NCBI GenBank assembly: GCA_030323305.1
Contig: CP106741.1
Span: 3,278,001-3,342,000, forward strand
From: Paenibacillus sp. CC-CFT747
GTDB taxonomy: Bacteria > Bacillota > Bacilli > Paenibacillales > NBRC-103111
Direction of reading: 5' to 3'
DNA: 64,000 bases
Positions 35,968 through 44,682 of this stretch are shown one piece after another. The notes under the pieces are model-generated. The model saw nothing but the letters and a program-made list of their open reading frames with translations, did no database searches and was not told where the DNA came from. Each line of letters opens with the position of its first letter. The stretch's first letter is position 1. The translations under genes were made by a program, and so were the position numbers.

Positions 35968-36923
35968 ATGGACATAGCATCCAAAGACCCCGCTCTCGGC
36001 ACGAAGCCGAAGGCTCAAGAGCTGAGCAGATGGAAGCGCATCCGAAAGGATTACGACCTGTACCTCATGCTGGTTCCCGGACTGCTTTTTTGGCGATTTT
36101 TAAATATACGCCTATGTACGGATTGGTCATTGCCTTTCAGGACTTCACCATTTTCAAAGGCATCCAGGACAGCCCCTGGGTCGGGCTTAAGCATTTCAAC
36201 CGCTTGATCAACAACGACCAGTTTTTCGATGTTCTGACTAACACGGTGCTGATCAGCGTGTATAAGCTTGTTTTTCTTTTTCCCGCCCCGATCGTCATTG
36301 CCCTGCTCCTGAACGAATTGACCAAAATGTTCTTCAAACGGGTGGTGCAGTCGGTGGTTTACCTGCCGCACTTCATCTCCTGGGTTATCGTTAGCGGATT
36401 GTTCATCAACATGCTTTCCGTGAACGGAGGGATCGTGAATACGATCATCACCAAGCTCGGAGGGTCTCCCATTCCGTTCTTCCTCGATCCCGGCATTTTT
36501 CGCTCTCTTCTCGTCGTGACGGAAGGCTGGAAAGAGGTCGGCTGGGGCACCATCGTTTACCTGGCGGCCATTTCCTCGATTGACCCGCAGCTGTATGAAG
36601 CCGCCCGCATGGACGGGGCGAACCGTTTCCGCCAAATTCTTCATGTAACGCTGCCCGGGATGGCCTCCACGATCGTGCTGATGCTTATCCTGCGCCTCGG
36701 CCACATGCTGGAGGCGGGGACCGAGCAGGTCCTCGTCATGTACAACCCGGTCGTGTATAATGTGGCGGATGTAATAGGAACGTATGTTTACCGGGTCGGC
36801 CTGGGGGCCTCGGATTACAGCTTCTCAACGGCGGTCGGGCTGTTCGAATCGGTCGTGGCCTTCCTGCTGATCGTAACCGGCAACGCGCTTTGTAAAAAGT
36901 ACCTCGGAAGGAGCATTTGGTAA
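35968..36923 (+). CDS. Sugar ABC transporter permease, LplB/YtcP-partner type, frame-broken
   Basis: About 318-residue BPD permease. Start KRIRKDYDLYLMLVPGLLFL, then PMYGLVIAFQDF and GLKHFNRLI, six spans, and the EAA loop YEAARMDGANRFRQILHVTL. One T is missing in T6 36086-36091, giving LLFLAIFKYTPMYGLV. This is the permease class of CUT1 transporters typical of Paenibacillus that take up oligosaccharides. It overlaps the second permease (TAATG). As in such systems no ATPase gene is present; a shared MsmX-type ATPase would drive it. Confidence 0.9.
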
Positions 36924-37852
36924 TGGCACAAATGAATGCAGCGGCTCCCCGGCGTAAAGGGAAATCAGGCGGCATCCGGACCTCCTTCGGAGACAAGCTG
37001 TTTACCACGGCAAATTATCTGTTCTTCTGTCTGCTCGGAGCGGCCACCCTGTTCCCGTTTCTGAACATCATCGCCAAGTCCTTGAGCAGCGAGGGCGCCG
37101 TCGTGTCGGGAATGGTGACCGTTTACCCGATCGATTTTCAGCTTGGCACTTACAAGCTCGTGCTAGGCAACACCCAGTTCCTCAACTCATTCAAAATTAC
37201 GGCCTTCATTACCGTCTTGGGAACATTATTAAGTCTGCTGTTTACGGTACTGTCCGCTTACCCGCTCTCGAAGCCGAACTTGGCCTTCCGTAAACCGCTT
37301 CTTCTTGTCTTCATCTTCACGATGCTGTTCAACGGCGGTCTGATTCCGACCTACCTGCTCATGCAGAAGATCGGCATGGTCAACACGGTTTGGTCGCTCT
37401 TCGTTCCGGGCCTTATCGCCGTTTTCAATATGCTGGTGGTCAAAAACTTCTTCGAGGGCATTCCTGAAAGCCTCGAGGAGTCGGCCAAGCTCGACGGAGC
37501 CTCCAATGTCCGCATCCTGTTCAGCATCATTCTTCCGCTGTCGATGCCGGTTCTTGCTACCATCGGCTTGTTCTATGCGGTCACGCTGTGGAACAGCTAC
37601 TTCAACGCCATGGTGTACATCACCGACCCGGCTCTGAAGCCTCTTCAGCTTTACTTGAAGGAGCTGATCGATTCCACGAGCGACGTCATGAAGATGGCGG
37701 GGGAAGTGGACATCAACCGGGATCTGAATTCGACGCCGGAGGCCGTACAGGCCGCTTCGATCATCACGGCGACCCTGCCGATCCTGTTCGTTTATCCGTT
37801 TCTTCAGAAGTATTTTGTCAAAGGGGTGCTCGTCGGCTCGGTAAAGGGCTGA
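36923..37852 (+). CDS. Sugar ABC transporter permease, YtcP/CarB type
   Basis: 309-residue second permease of the CUT1 transporter. Motifs: SFGDKLFTTANYLFFCLLGA, LFPFLNIIAKSLSS, TYLLMQKIGMVNTVWSLFVP, the EAA loop LEESAKLDGASNVRILFSII and the C-terminal LPILFVYPFLQKYFVKGVLV followed by GSVKG, an ending typical of this subfamily. The ATG overlaps the stop of the first permease, so both are made together. Confidence 0.94.
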   Translation: MAQMNAAAPRRKGKSGGIRTSFGDKLFTTANYLFFCLLGAATLFPFLNIIAKSLSSEGAVVSGMVTVYPIDFQLGTYKLVLGNTQFLNSFKITAFITVLGTLLSLLFTVLSAYPLSKPNLAFRKPLLLVFIFTMLFNGGLIPTYLLMQKIGMVNTVWSLFVPGLIAVFNMLVVKNFFEGIPESLEESAKLDGASNVRILFSIILPLSMPVLATIGLFYAVTLWNSYFNAMVYITDPALKPLQLYLKELIDSTSDVMKMAGEVDINRDLNSTPEAVQAASIITATLPILFVYPFLQKYFVKGVLVGSVKG

Positions 37853-37993
37853 CAGCCAACCCTCACCAGCGCCTTGCCGTGACGGTTCGGGCATTCGGGT
37901 AAGGCGCGGACAGCAGAAGTGAACGGGCGTATCCGCCCTTCATGATATATAAGCAAGAGGGCAAGACCAAATCCATACAAATGGGGGACATCC

Positions 37994-39532
37994 ATGAAAA
38001 ACGTATTGAAAGCTTCTTTGGCCCTTACTCTGTCGGCTGCTCTTCTCTCGGCCTGCGGCTCCAAAGGCGGCAGCTCGGAAGCGGGCTCCACGCCCGCCGC
38101 ATCGGACGGACCGAAGCCGGAGCTTCGTCAGCTCGGCTTTGCCAAAAACTTCGATCCGAACCAGGATCCGACGGCTAAGTTTCTGGAAGAGAAAACCGGC
38201 TACAAGGTGAAATACGAAGCGCTACCGGTAGAGAACGCCGACGACAAGCTCAATCTGCTCATGGCCAACAAAGAGCCGTACGACATTCTGAAGCTGTCGG
38301 GCTCCCAATATAACCGCCTGGCCGCCCAGGGAGCACTGGAGCCTTTGGACGACCTGCTCGCGAAATACGGAAAGACGCTGAAGAGCGTCAACCTTCCGGA
38401 ATCGTTCGAGAACGCCAAGGTGGACGGCAAAATTTACGGCATTCCGGAGCAGCATCCGAAAGCTTTCGTCGGCAGCTCCCTTGCGATCCAACAGGGACTT
38501 CTCGATGAACTCGGCATGAAGGTTCCAACGACGATCGACGAGTTCTACAACCTGCTGAAAGCCATCAAGGAGAAGAAAGGCATTGTTCCTTTCAGCGGCT
38601 TCGAGAGCATGATTCCAGAAATTTCTGGCGCCTTCGGTATCGTAACTACCTGGAAAGATGTGAACGGCAAGCTGATTAACCGCTTGGACGATCCGGGCAT
38701 GAAGGAATACCTCGCCTTCATGAACAAGCTGTATACGGAAGGCCTGATGGACCCCGAATGGCCGGTTAACAAAACGGCAACCGTCCAGCAGAAGTTCTCC
38801 ACCGGCAAAGCCGGCGTCATCACCTACGGATGGGGAATTGCTCCGGCCGTAACCGCGGCATTGGAGAAAACAACGCCGGGCGCCAAAATCACCTTGATCC
38901 CGGCTCTGAAGGGCAAGGACGGACAAGTCGGCAACTGGCTGCAGGGCGGGGGCGTAAGCTGGTACATCGCTATCCCGAAATCGTCCAAGCATAAGGAAGA
39001 CGCCATGAAATACCTGGATGCGAAGGTTCAGCCGGATACGTTTAAGGAGCTCGCAATCGGGAAAGAAAACGAAGAATACAAAACGGAGAACGGCAAGCTC
39101 GTTCCGATTCTTCCGAAGTTCAACGAATCGCGCGGCAACGCCGACTGGTTCATTACGAGCACGGACGTGAAGGCCTTCAAAGAGTACTGGCTCCTCCGTG
39201 TGCGCAAGGATCCTATTCTGTACAGCACCTTTGAAGAGATCCAGAAGCAGGAAAGCGTCTCGAAGCAGGATCCGACGCTGATGGCTCCACCGCTTCCGGT
39301 GGTCGGCACCAACATGCAGAAGCTGAACAAGCTGGAGTCCGATTACATCATCAAAGCCTTTGCGGGGGCCGAGAAGCTGTCCGGCTATGACAATTTCGTG
39401 CAGCAGTGGAAATCGCAGGGCGGTAACGATGTCCTGAAGGAGCTGTCCGACTGGTACGCTTCCTCCAAAAGAAATAAGGTTATGGATAAGTCTTCGACCG
39501 GCCCTCTGCCGGGCGGAGGCTTTTTCTTGTGA
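37994..39532 (+). CDS. Sugar-binding lipoprotein of the ABC transporter (stop probably shifted)
   Basis: About 494-residue extracellular solute-binding protein (LipO/YtcQ-like). Lipoprotein signal SLALTLSAALLSACGSKGGS; motifs AKFLEEKTGYKVKYEALPVE, YDILKLSGSQYNRLAAQGAL, GIPEQHPK. The frame runs on to 39532 through a terminator-like hairpin (GPLPGGGFFL). The family end is reached at YASSK, and one added A in A4 39467-39470 gives SSKKK and stop TAA 39475-39477, so the last 18 residues are probably spurious. A small GGGCG/CGCCC hairpin (37924-37937) between permease and this gene may raise its mRNA level. Confidence 0.92.
   Translation: MKNVLKASLALTLSAALLSACGSKGGSSEAGSTPAASDGPKPELRQLGFAKNFDPNQDPTAKFLEEKTGYKVKYEALPVENADDKLNLLMANKEPYDILKLSGSQYNRLAAQGALEPLDDLLAKYGKTLKSVNLPESFENAKVDGKIYGIPEQHPKAFVGSSLAIQQGLLDELGMKVPTTIDEFYNLLKAIKEKKGIVPFSGFESMIPEISGAFGIVTTWKDVNGKLINRLDDPGMKEYLAFMNKLYTEGLMDPEWPVNKTATVQQKFSTGKAGVITYGWGIAPAVTAALEKTTPGAKITLIPALKGKDGQVGNWLQGGGVSWYIAIPKSSKHKEDAMKYLDAKVQPDTFKELAIGKENEEYKTENGKLVPILPKFNESRGNADWFITSTDVKAFKEYWLLRVRKDPILYSTFEEIQKQESVSKQDPTLMAPPLPVVGTNMQKLNKLESDYIIKAFAGAEKLSGYDNFVQQWKSQGGNDVLKELSDWYASSKRNKVMDKSSTGPLPGGGFFL
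39497..39530 (+). terminator. Terminator of the ABC operon
   Basis: A GGCCCTCTGCC/GGGCGGAGGC imperfect stem followed by TTTTTCTTG. It lies inside the raw reading frame of the binding protein, which supports an earlier true stop. Confidence 0.55.
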
Positions 39533-39630
39533 GCGGTCAACGGATTCGTTCGTTCCCTTTATCATCCATTTATTCCATATTATGGATATAATTCACCACC
39601 GTTCTACTCCTTTCCCTGGGATTAACGTCC

Positions 39631-39725
39631 TAGTGCCTTATCCGCAAAGGAAGTTCTGCTTTTCAACGGGTTTAGTTGCGCATTAATAGGTTTTCTCACC
39701 TGCAAAGTTACCGGATAAGGCACTA
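39631..39725 (+). repeat. MITE-like element, copy 5
   Basis: 95 bp, TAGTGCCTTATCCG to CGGATAAGGCACTA, the best-preserved copy, with perfect 14-base terminal inverted repeats and TA at both ends. It ends 28 bases before the ACAATA that is the likely -10 box of the yesN operon (39754-39759). Confidence 0.93.
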
Positions 39726-39828
39726 TGTCAGGACCATTTTCCCGTTTAGTGCTACAATAAAAGCTAGTCGGAATTGGTCCGTTGAAGCATTCATCAGGAA
39801 TAGGCACAAAAGGAAAAGGGTGGTTGTC

Positions 39829-41412
39829 TTGATTCGAGTCATGCTGGTCGATGATGAGAAAATGACGAGAGAAGGGCTGAAGGAATTTATTGCGTGGGAC
39901 CGCTTCGATATGCAGGTGGTGGGCATGGCCGAGAATGGGCGTCAGGCGCTGGAACGGTTCGGCGAGCTTACGCCCGATCTGCTTGTCTGCGATGTCCGCA
40001 TGCCGCACATGGACGGCTTGGAGTTGGCCCGTTCGCTTAAGGATAAGGCGCCCGCCTGCAAATTTATCTTTCTTAGCGGATATACGGACGTTGATTATCT
40101 CAAGACGGCGATCAAGCTGCAGGCCGTCGATTATGTAGAGAAGCCGGTGCAGATCCCCGAGCTTGAGGAGCTTCTCCAGCGGACGGGAGAGGACATCCGG
40201 CGGGCCCGGGAGGAGAGCCTCCGTGCCAAGCGCATCCGGGAGAGCTGGGATACCAGCCGGCCGGAGGTAGCCGGCAAGGTGATCCGCCGGCTGGTCAGCC
40301 CGTCGGCCCGTTCGGGACTGGAGTGGGAGAGGACGCTCGGTGAGCTCGCGATGCTGAACCCCTCCTTCCCGTCAGCCGGAACCTGGGTATGCTGCGCGGC
40401 GGCATTTGCTGATGCCGAGGCGCGGGAGGCCTGGAGCCGGGAGGCGGCCAAGGAAGCGGCGGTTCATGGGCTTACGGTGCTCGCCGCGGTAGTGGACGGG
40501 CGGGGAGTCGCGATGGCCGCGCTGGAATCGGAGAGGCGCCTGGAGCCCTTGACCCTCTGGCTGAACCGGATGGTCTCTCTTGGCCGCCAAGAAGGAGACG
40601 CCGGGGCCGCGGTTTCGGCCGGGGTGGGCAGCGTCATTCATTCGCTTGCCCAAGCGGAAGAGTCTTATGAAGAAGCCGTGAATGCGCTTCAATACAAATT
40701 TTACCGGGGCTGGGGAAGCGTGCTCTGGCACCGGGAGCTCCCGGGAACCCGCCGGGACGATCTGCTTCTGTTCAATAAGGAGCATTTGAAGCGCTTTGAG
40801 GAAGCGCTGCGACGGAATGATTTTGCCGAGGCGGAGGAAGGGCTGGGACAAGCGGTTGACGAGCTGCTCGGTCATCCGGTAGGGGACGTGGAGTCGGTGC
40901 GCAAGAAGCTTTTCTTCTGGTATGTCTCTATGACCAAAATCTCCCCCGAGGCCATGTGGGAGGTCGAGAACGATGAGCTGTGGTCGAACGTGTTCGTGGC
41001 CGGCGAGCTTCATACGGTCCGGCAATTCATGGCCCGCCGCCTGGAGATCATCAAAGAAAGCCTCGGGGAGAAGGCGCCCGTCGAGCGATCCGTCATCCGC
41101 GATGTTCTGAAATACATTCACCAGCATTACGATGCCGACATTACGATAGCGGCCATTGCCGGCCATGTTTATCTGACCCCCACCTACCTGTGTCTCCTGT
41201 TCAAGAAGGACCGGGGAGTTTCCATTAACGACTACATTACCTCCTACCGGATCGAGAAAGCGAAGGCCCTCCTCCGGGAAAGGGGATTAAAGCTTTATGA
41301 AATTGCCCGGATGGTCGGCTACCAGGACGCCAACTATTTCTCGAAGGTGTTCCGCAAGCTGACCGGCGTCAACCCTTCCGAATACCGCGATACACTGGAG
41401 GAATACGGCTGA
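39829..41412 (+). CDS. YesN-type response regulator (receiver plus AraC domain)
   Basis: 527-residue regulator. N-terminal receiver (IRVMLVDDEKMTREGLKEFI, DLLVCDVRMPHMDGLELARS with the phospho-Asp, IFLSGYTDVDYLKTAI, DYVEKPVQI), a long middle region, and a C-terminal AraC double helix-turn-helix (YIHQHYDADITIAAIAGHVY, LYEIARMVGYQDANYFSKVF, KLTGVNPSEYR). TTG 39829 is the start by homology; the longer frame to 39676 would begin inside the MITE. It is paired with the YesM-type kinase and should control the neighbouring transporter and catabolic operons. Confidence 0.93.
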   Translation: MIRVMLVDDEKMTREGLKEFIAWDRFDMQVVGMAENGRQALERFGELTPDLLVCDVRMPHMDGLELARSLKDKAPACKFIFLSGYTDVDYLKTAIKLQAVDYVEKPVQIPELEELLQRTGEDIRRAREESLRAKRIRESWDTSRPEVAGKVIRRLVSPSARSGLEWERTLGELAMLNPSFPSAGTWVCCAAAFADAEAREAWSREAAKEAAVHGLTVLAAVVDGRGVAMAALESERRLEPLTLWLNRMVSLGRQEGDAGAAVSAGVGSVIHSLAQAEESYEEAVNALQYKFYRGWGSVLWHRELPGTRRDDLLLFNKEHLKRFEEALRRNDFAEAEEGLGQAVDELLGHPVGDVESVRKKLFFWYVSMTKISPEAMWEVENDELWSNVFVAGELHTVRQFMARRLEIIKESLGEKAPVERSVIRDVLKYIHQHYDADITIAAIAGHVYLTPTYLCLLFKKDRGVSINDYITSYRIEKAKALLRERGLKLYEIARMVGYQDANYFSKVFRKLTGVNPSEYRDTLEEYG

Positions 41413-43238
41413 TGCTTGGCACGGGATACCGGCGGCTGCGAAGTTATTTCTTGAACATGCGGATCCGCGGGAAGCTGCTCCTCACCTATCTGCTGCTGAT
41501 TCTGGTCCCGGTGCTGACGATCGCTTGGATCACCTACCAGCGTACCTCCGGGATGATCGAAAGCCGGGTGGTGGAATCCACACGCAAATCGTTCGAGCAG
41601 GCCAATACCTTTCTGTCTTACAAGCTGAATAACATCAAGGATGTCTCGAGCTACCTGTATCTGAACCCGACGCTGACGGAAATCCTCGGAACGAAAGGGG
41701 AGGATACCTCCCTTCGGGAGCAGATTGACAATTACCAGAAGCTGATCGAAATCATCCGTTCGGTCCAGACGAGCCGGGATATTTACAGCATACGGCTTTT
41801 CGTCAATAGCAACGCCCTTTATGCCCGGGAGAACATCACCATCCTCGGGATGGCGGGAATCGCCGGGACAGACTGGTACAAGCAAATGCTCGCCAACCAG
41901 CAGAGCATTTACTGCCGGCCGACCTATGACTACAACTATTTGGATGCGCGGGGCGTGCAGAAGATCATTTCCTGCATCCGGCCGTTGTCCGCCGACCCGG
42001 CAACCGGACAGCCGGCCGGCATCCTGTCGGTCGATGTCCTCGAAGACAGCCTCGGCACCATCATCCAGCAGACGAACATTACGAACAGCGGGGAAGTGTA
42101 TTTGCTCGACAGCCAGGGCTATGTTATCTCCGCGAAGGACAAATCGAAGATCGGCACCATTCTCAAGGAGTATACCGAAGCGGACAAAGAGCTTTCAGCC
42201 GAAGAAGAAGCCGGCTCCGGCCATAACCCCGATGGGTCGATTCTCATCCGCAAGCAGGTGGAGGGAACCAATTGGCAGCTTGCCGCGGTCATTCCCCAGG
42301 AGGAGATCGTGGGAGGAAGCCGGCTTCTCGCGAGAGACCTGCTCGCGGTCCTGGGGATATTCGTGGTTATCGCGGTCCTGACGGCTATCGGCGTATCGAG
42401 CGGGATTACCCGCCGCATCCGCCTTCTTGTCCACCATATGAGCCGAATCGAAACGGAAAAATGGGACCAGGCGCTGCCCGTGGAAAGCCGGGACGAAATC
42501 GGCTGGCTGCAGCAGCATTTCAACCGGATGAGGGAGAACATCAAGCAGCTCATCCGGGAAACCTACCAGGCCGACGCGGCGAAGAAGAATGCCGAGCTGA
42601 AGGCGCTTCAGGCGCAGATCAACCCGCATTTTCTGTACAACACGCTGGAGCTGATTCACTGGATGGCCATGAAGCACCGGGCATTCGACATCAGCGAGCT
42701 GGTCGGAATGCTGGCGAAATTCTTCCGTCTCAGCTTAAGCGGAGGCAAGGATGTGATTCCGCTGCGGGATGAGATCGAGCATGTCCGGATCTATCTGGAC
42801 ATTCAGAACAAGCGCTTCTCGGGAAATCTCGACGTCCGGTTCGAGATCGAGCCCGGTCTGGAGGAGCTCGCGGCCGTCAAGCTTCTTCTGCAGCCGCTTG
42901 CGGAGAACGCGGTGCTTCACGGCATCCGGGAGAAGGAGGAAGGGGAGCGCGGCGCCATCTGCATCCGGGGCTGCCGTGTTGGGGACACCATCGTTCTCGA
43001 GGTGGAGGACGACGGGATAGGCATGGACCCGATGCAGGCCGAAAGACTGCTCGAGGAGTCCCGGAGCGGCGAAGGCGGATATGGCATCCGCAACGTCGTG
43101 GAGAAAATCCGGCTCTATTACGGCGAGGAATACGGCCTGTCCTACGTCACGGCGCCCGGACAGGGGACGAAGGCGGTCATCCGCCTGCCGGTCGTACCTT
43201 ATCCGCCGCCTTCCACGCCACCGGGGGAAGAAGGTTAG
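41412..43238 (+). CDS. YesM-type sensor histidine kinase
   Basis: 608 residues. First helix LLLTYLLLILVPVLTIAWI, a dCache-like extracellular sensor (residues about 35-290), second helix LLAVLGIFVVIAVLTAIGV, HAMP, then the His_kinase domain LKALQAQINPHFLYNTLELI with the phospho-His, and ATPase boxes LLLQPLAENAVLHGI and EDDGIGM, GGYGIRNVVEKIRLYYG. Its ATG overlaps the stop of the yesN gene. It probably senses the substrate of the adjacent transporter, perhaps through the binding protein. Confidence 0.94.
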   Translation: MLGTGYRRLRSYFLNMRIRGKLLLTYLLLILVPVLTIAWITYQRTSGMIESRVVESTRKSFEQANTFLSYKLNNIKDVSSYLYLNPTLTEILGTKGEDTSLREQIDNYQKLIEIIRSVQTSRDIYSIRLFVNSNALYARENITILGMAGIAGTDWYKQMLANQQSIYCRPTYDYNYLDARGVQKIISCIRPLSADPATGQPAGILSVDVLEDSLGTIIQQTNITNSGEVYLLDSQGYVISAKDKSKIGTILKEYTEADKELSAEEEAGSGHNPDGSILIRKQVEGTNWQLAAVIPQEEIVGGSRLLARDLLAVLGIFVVIAVLTAIGVSSGITRRIRLLVHHMSRIETEKWDQALPVESRDEIGWLQQHFNRMRENIKQLIRETYQADAAKKNAELKALQAQINPHFLYNTLELIHWMAMKHRAFDISELVGMLAKFFRLSLSGGKDVIPLRDEIEHVRIYLDIQNKRFSGNLDVRFEIEPGLEELAAVKLLLQPLAENAVLHGIREKEEGERGAICIRGCRVGDTIVLEVEDDGIGMDPMQAERLLEESRSGEGGYGIRNVVEKIRLYYGEEYGLSYVTAPGQGTKAVIRLPVVPYPPPSTPPGEEG

Positions 43239-43343
43239 GGCTAGAAGACATCATGAGATGGGACAAGCCGGAGCGGCCGCTTGCCCTCATGCGGGAATTT
43301 TTGGGCGATGCCGACAGATAAGCGCCGCGAAAGGTAAACAGGT

Positions 43344-43373
43344 AAACCGACCGGGACACCCGGTCGGTTTTTT
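43344..43373 (+). terminator. Terminator of the yesNM operon
   Basis: AAACCGACCGGG pairs perfectly with CCCGGTCGGTTT across a three-base loop, ending in TTTTTT. Confidence 0.95.
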
Positions 43374-43447
43374 GCCGTGTTCCACGTTATAGGAGGGAAT
43401 CCCGGGAGATAGGGCGATGGACAAAACCTTAATATATTCCTCTTTTT

Positions 43448-43492
43448 CGTAAGATCGAAGCATGTCCTCCCGTCAGGTTTGCCTGCACAATA
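43448..43492 (+). promoter_or_regulatory. Promoter/operator of the catabolic operon, likely YesN site
   Basis: CGTAAGAT (43448-43455), 31 bases, ACAATA (43487-43492), the same spacing as before the ABC operon at 35885. Flanking bases also agree (T-rich before, G-AG-AT-T after). Only one clear CGTAAGA copy is present here. Confidence 0.5.
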
Positions 43493-43543
43493 GAAGGATA
43501 AAAAGGCTTATCGCCCGCCAAGGGTAGAAAGAGAGGGAAGCCG

Positions 43544-44553
43544 ATGAGGAAGATTGTCTTCCTGCCGGGAAAGCACGTGACCGAGCGGGTCTTTCTTCCG
43601 GAGCACTTGGAAGCGCTTGAGAACAGCGGAATCGAATTGATAGTTAATCAAGGAACGGCCAATCCCACCTCCGAAGAGGCGGCGGAATGGATAGCCGGGG
43701 CCGACGCGGTTTTTACCTCCTGGGGATGCCCGCTTCTCGAGAAGGCCATTCTCGACCGGGCCCCGGACCTGAAGCTAGTCCTGCATGCGGCCGGCTCGGT
43801 AAAGCCGGTCGTCACCCCCGAGCTGTGGGCAAGGGGGATCCGCGTATCGTCCGCCGCTTCGGTGTTGAGCCGGGGGTCGGGGAAACGGCGCTCGGGCTTA
43901 CGATCGTCTCTCTTAAGAACATATGGGAAATTACCCATAAAGTGAGAACAGAGAACTGGTGGGGCTACCGGAGCGACGGAACCCGGTCCCGCATCCGGGA
44001 GATGTATGGGTCCACCGTGGGCTGCATCGGAGCCGGACATGCGGGGAGGCATTACATGGAGCTCCTCCGGCCTTACGGGGTCCGGCTGCTTCTGAACGAC
44101 CCCACCTTGACCCGGGAACAGGCCGATGCATGGGGAGCGGAGCTGGTGGATCTCGATACGCTGTGCGCCCGTTCCGATGTGGTGACCGTTCTCGCACCCG
44201 AGCTACCGGAAACGTACCGGATGATCGATGCCGGCCGCCTGGAGCGGATGAAGGAAGGAGCGACCCTCATCAACCTCGCCCGCGGCTCGCTCGTGGACGA
44301 GGAGGCTCTGATAACCGAGCTGAAGCGGGGACGCATCCGGGCCTGCCTGGATGTGACCGATCCGGAGCCCCCGCCCGCGGATCATCCGTTCCGCACGCTG
44401 CCGAACGTGGTGCTGACCGGGCATATTGCCGGAGCGGTCAATAACGGGCTTCATGCGCTGGGGCGTTTTGCCGTGGAGGAGTATTTCCGCTTTAGGGAAG
44501 AACGCTGCTTGGCAGGGGAAGTGCTCCCCTCTAGTTTGAATACGAAGGCTTAA
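43544..44553 (+). CDS. D-isomer-specific 2-hydroxyacid dehydrogenase, frame-broken
   Basis: About 336-residue NAD(P)-dependent oxidoreductase. The catalytic part begins MRKIVFLPGKHVTERVFLPE; the Rossmann part has STVGCIGAGHAGRHYMELLR, the NAD-binding VTVLAPELPETYRMIDAGRL, LINLARGSLVDEEALITEL with the substrate Arg, DVTDPEPPPADHPFR and LTGHIAGAVNNG with the catalytic His. One C is missing at 43870-43871, giving ASVLSPGVGETALGLTI. First gene of the catabolic operon; it may reduce or oxidise a sugar-derived 2-keto/hydroxy acid. Substrate unknown. Confidence 0.87.
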
Positions 44554-44682
44554 CCCCTTCGGGGGAGCTGACGGCTGCGATGCGCTCGGCGGCCTTCTAT
44601 GTCGATCCGAAAGAAGCTGCAGCACGTGGCGGGCCGAGGACCGTAGGAAAAGATAGGACTAACCAAAAGGGTGGGATAGAAG

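Larger units (their letters stand above)
43239..43543. other. Intergenic region before the hydroxyacid dehydrogenase gene
   Basis: A 22-codon open frame (43253-43321) with no ribosome site, then the yesNM terminator (43344-43373), and a promoter region containing the CGTAAGAT/ACAATA pattern. Nothing else is seen. Confidence 0.6.

Noticed and set aside
39478..39532. C-terminal extension of the sugar-binding lipoprotein
   Set aside because: It reads through a terminator-like hairpin, and one missing A explains the lost stop.
43253..43321. 22-codon open frame after yesM
   Set aside because: No ribosome site, no homology that I can see, and it lies just before the terminator.
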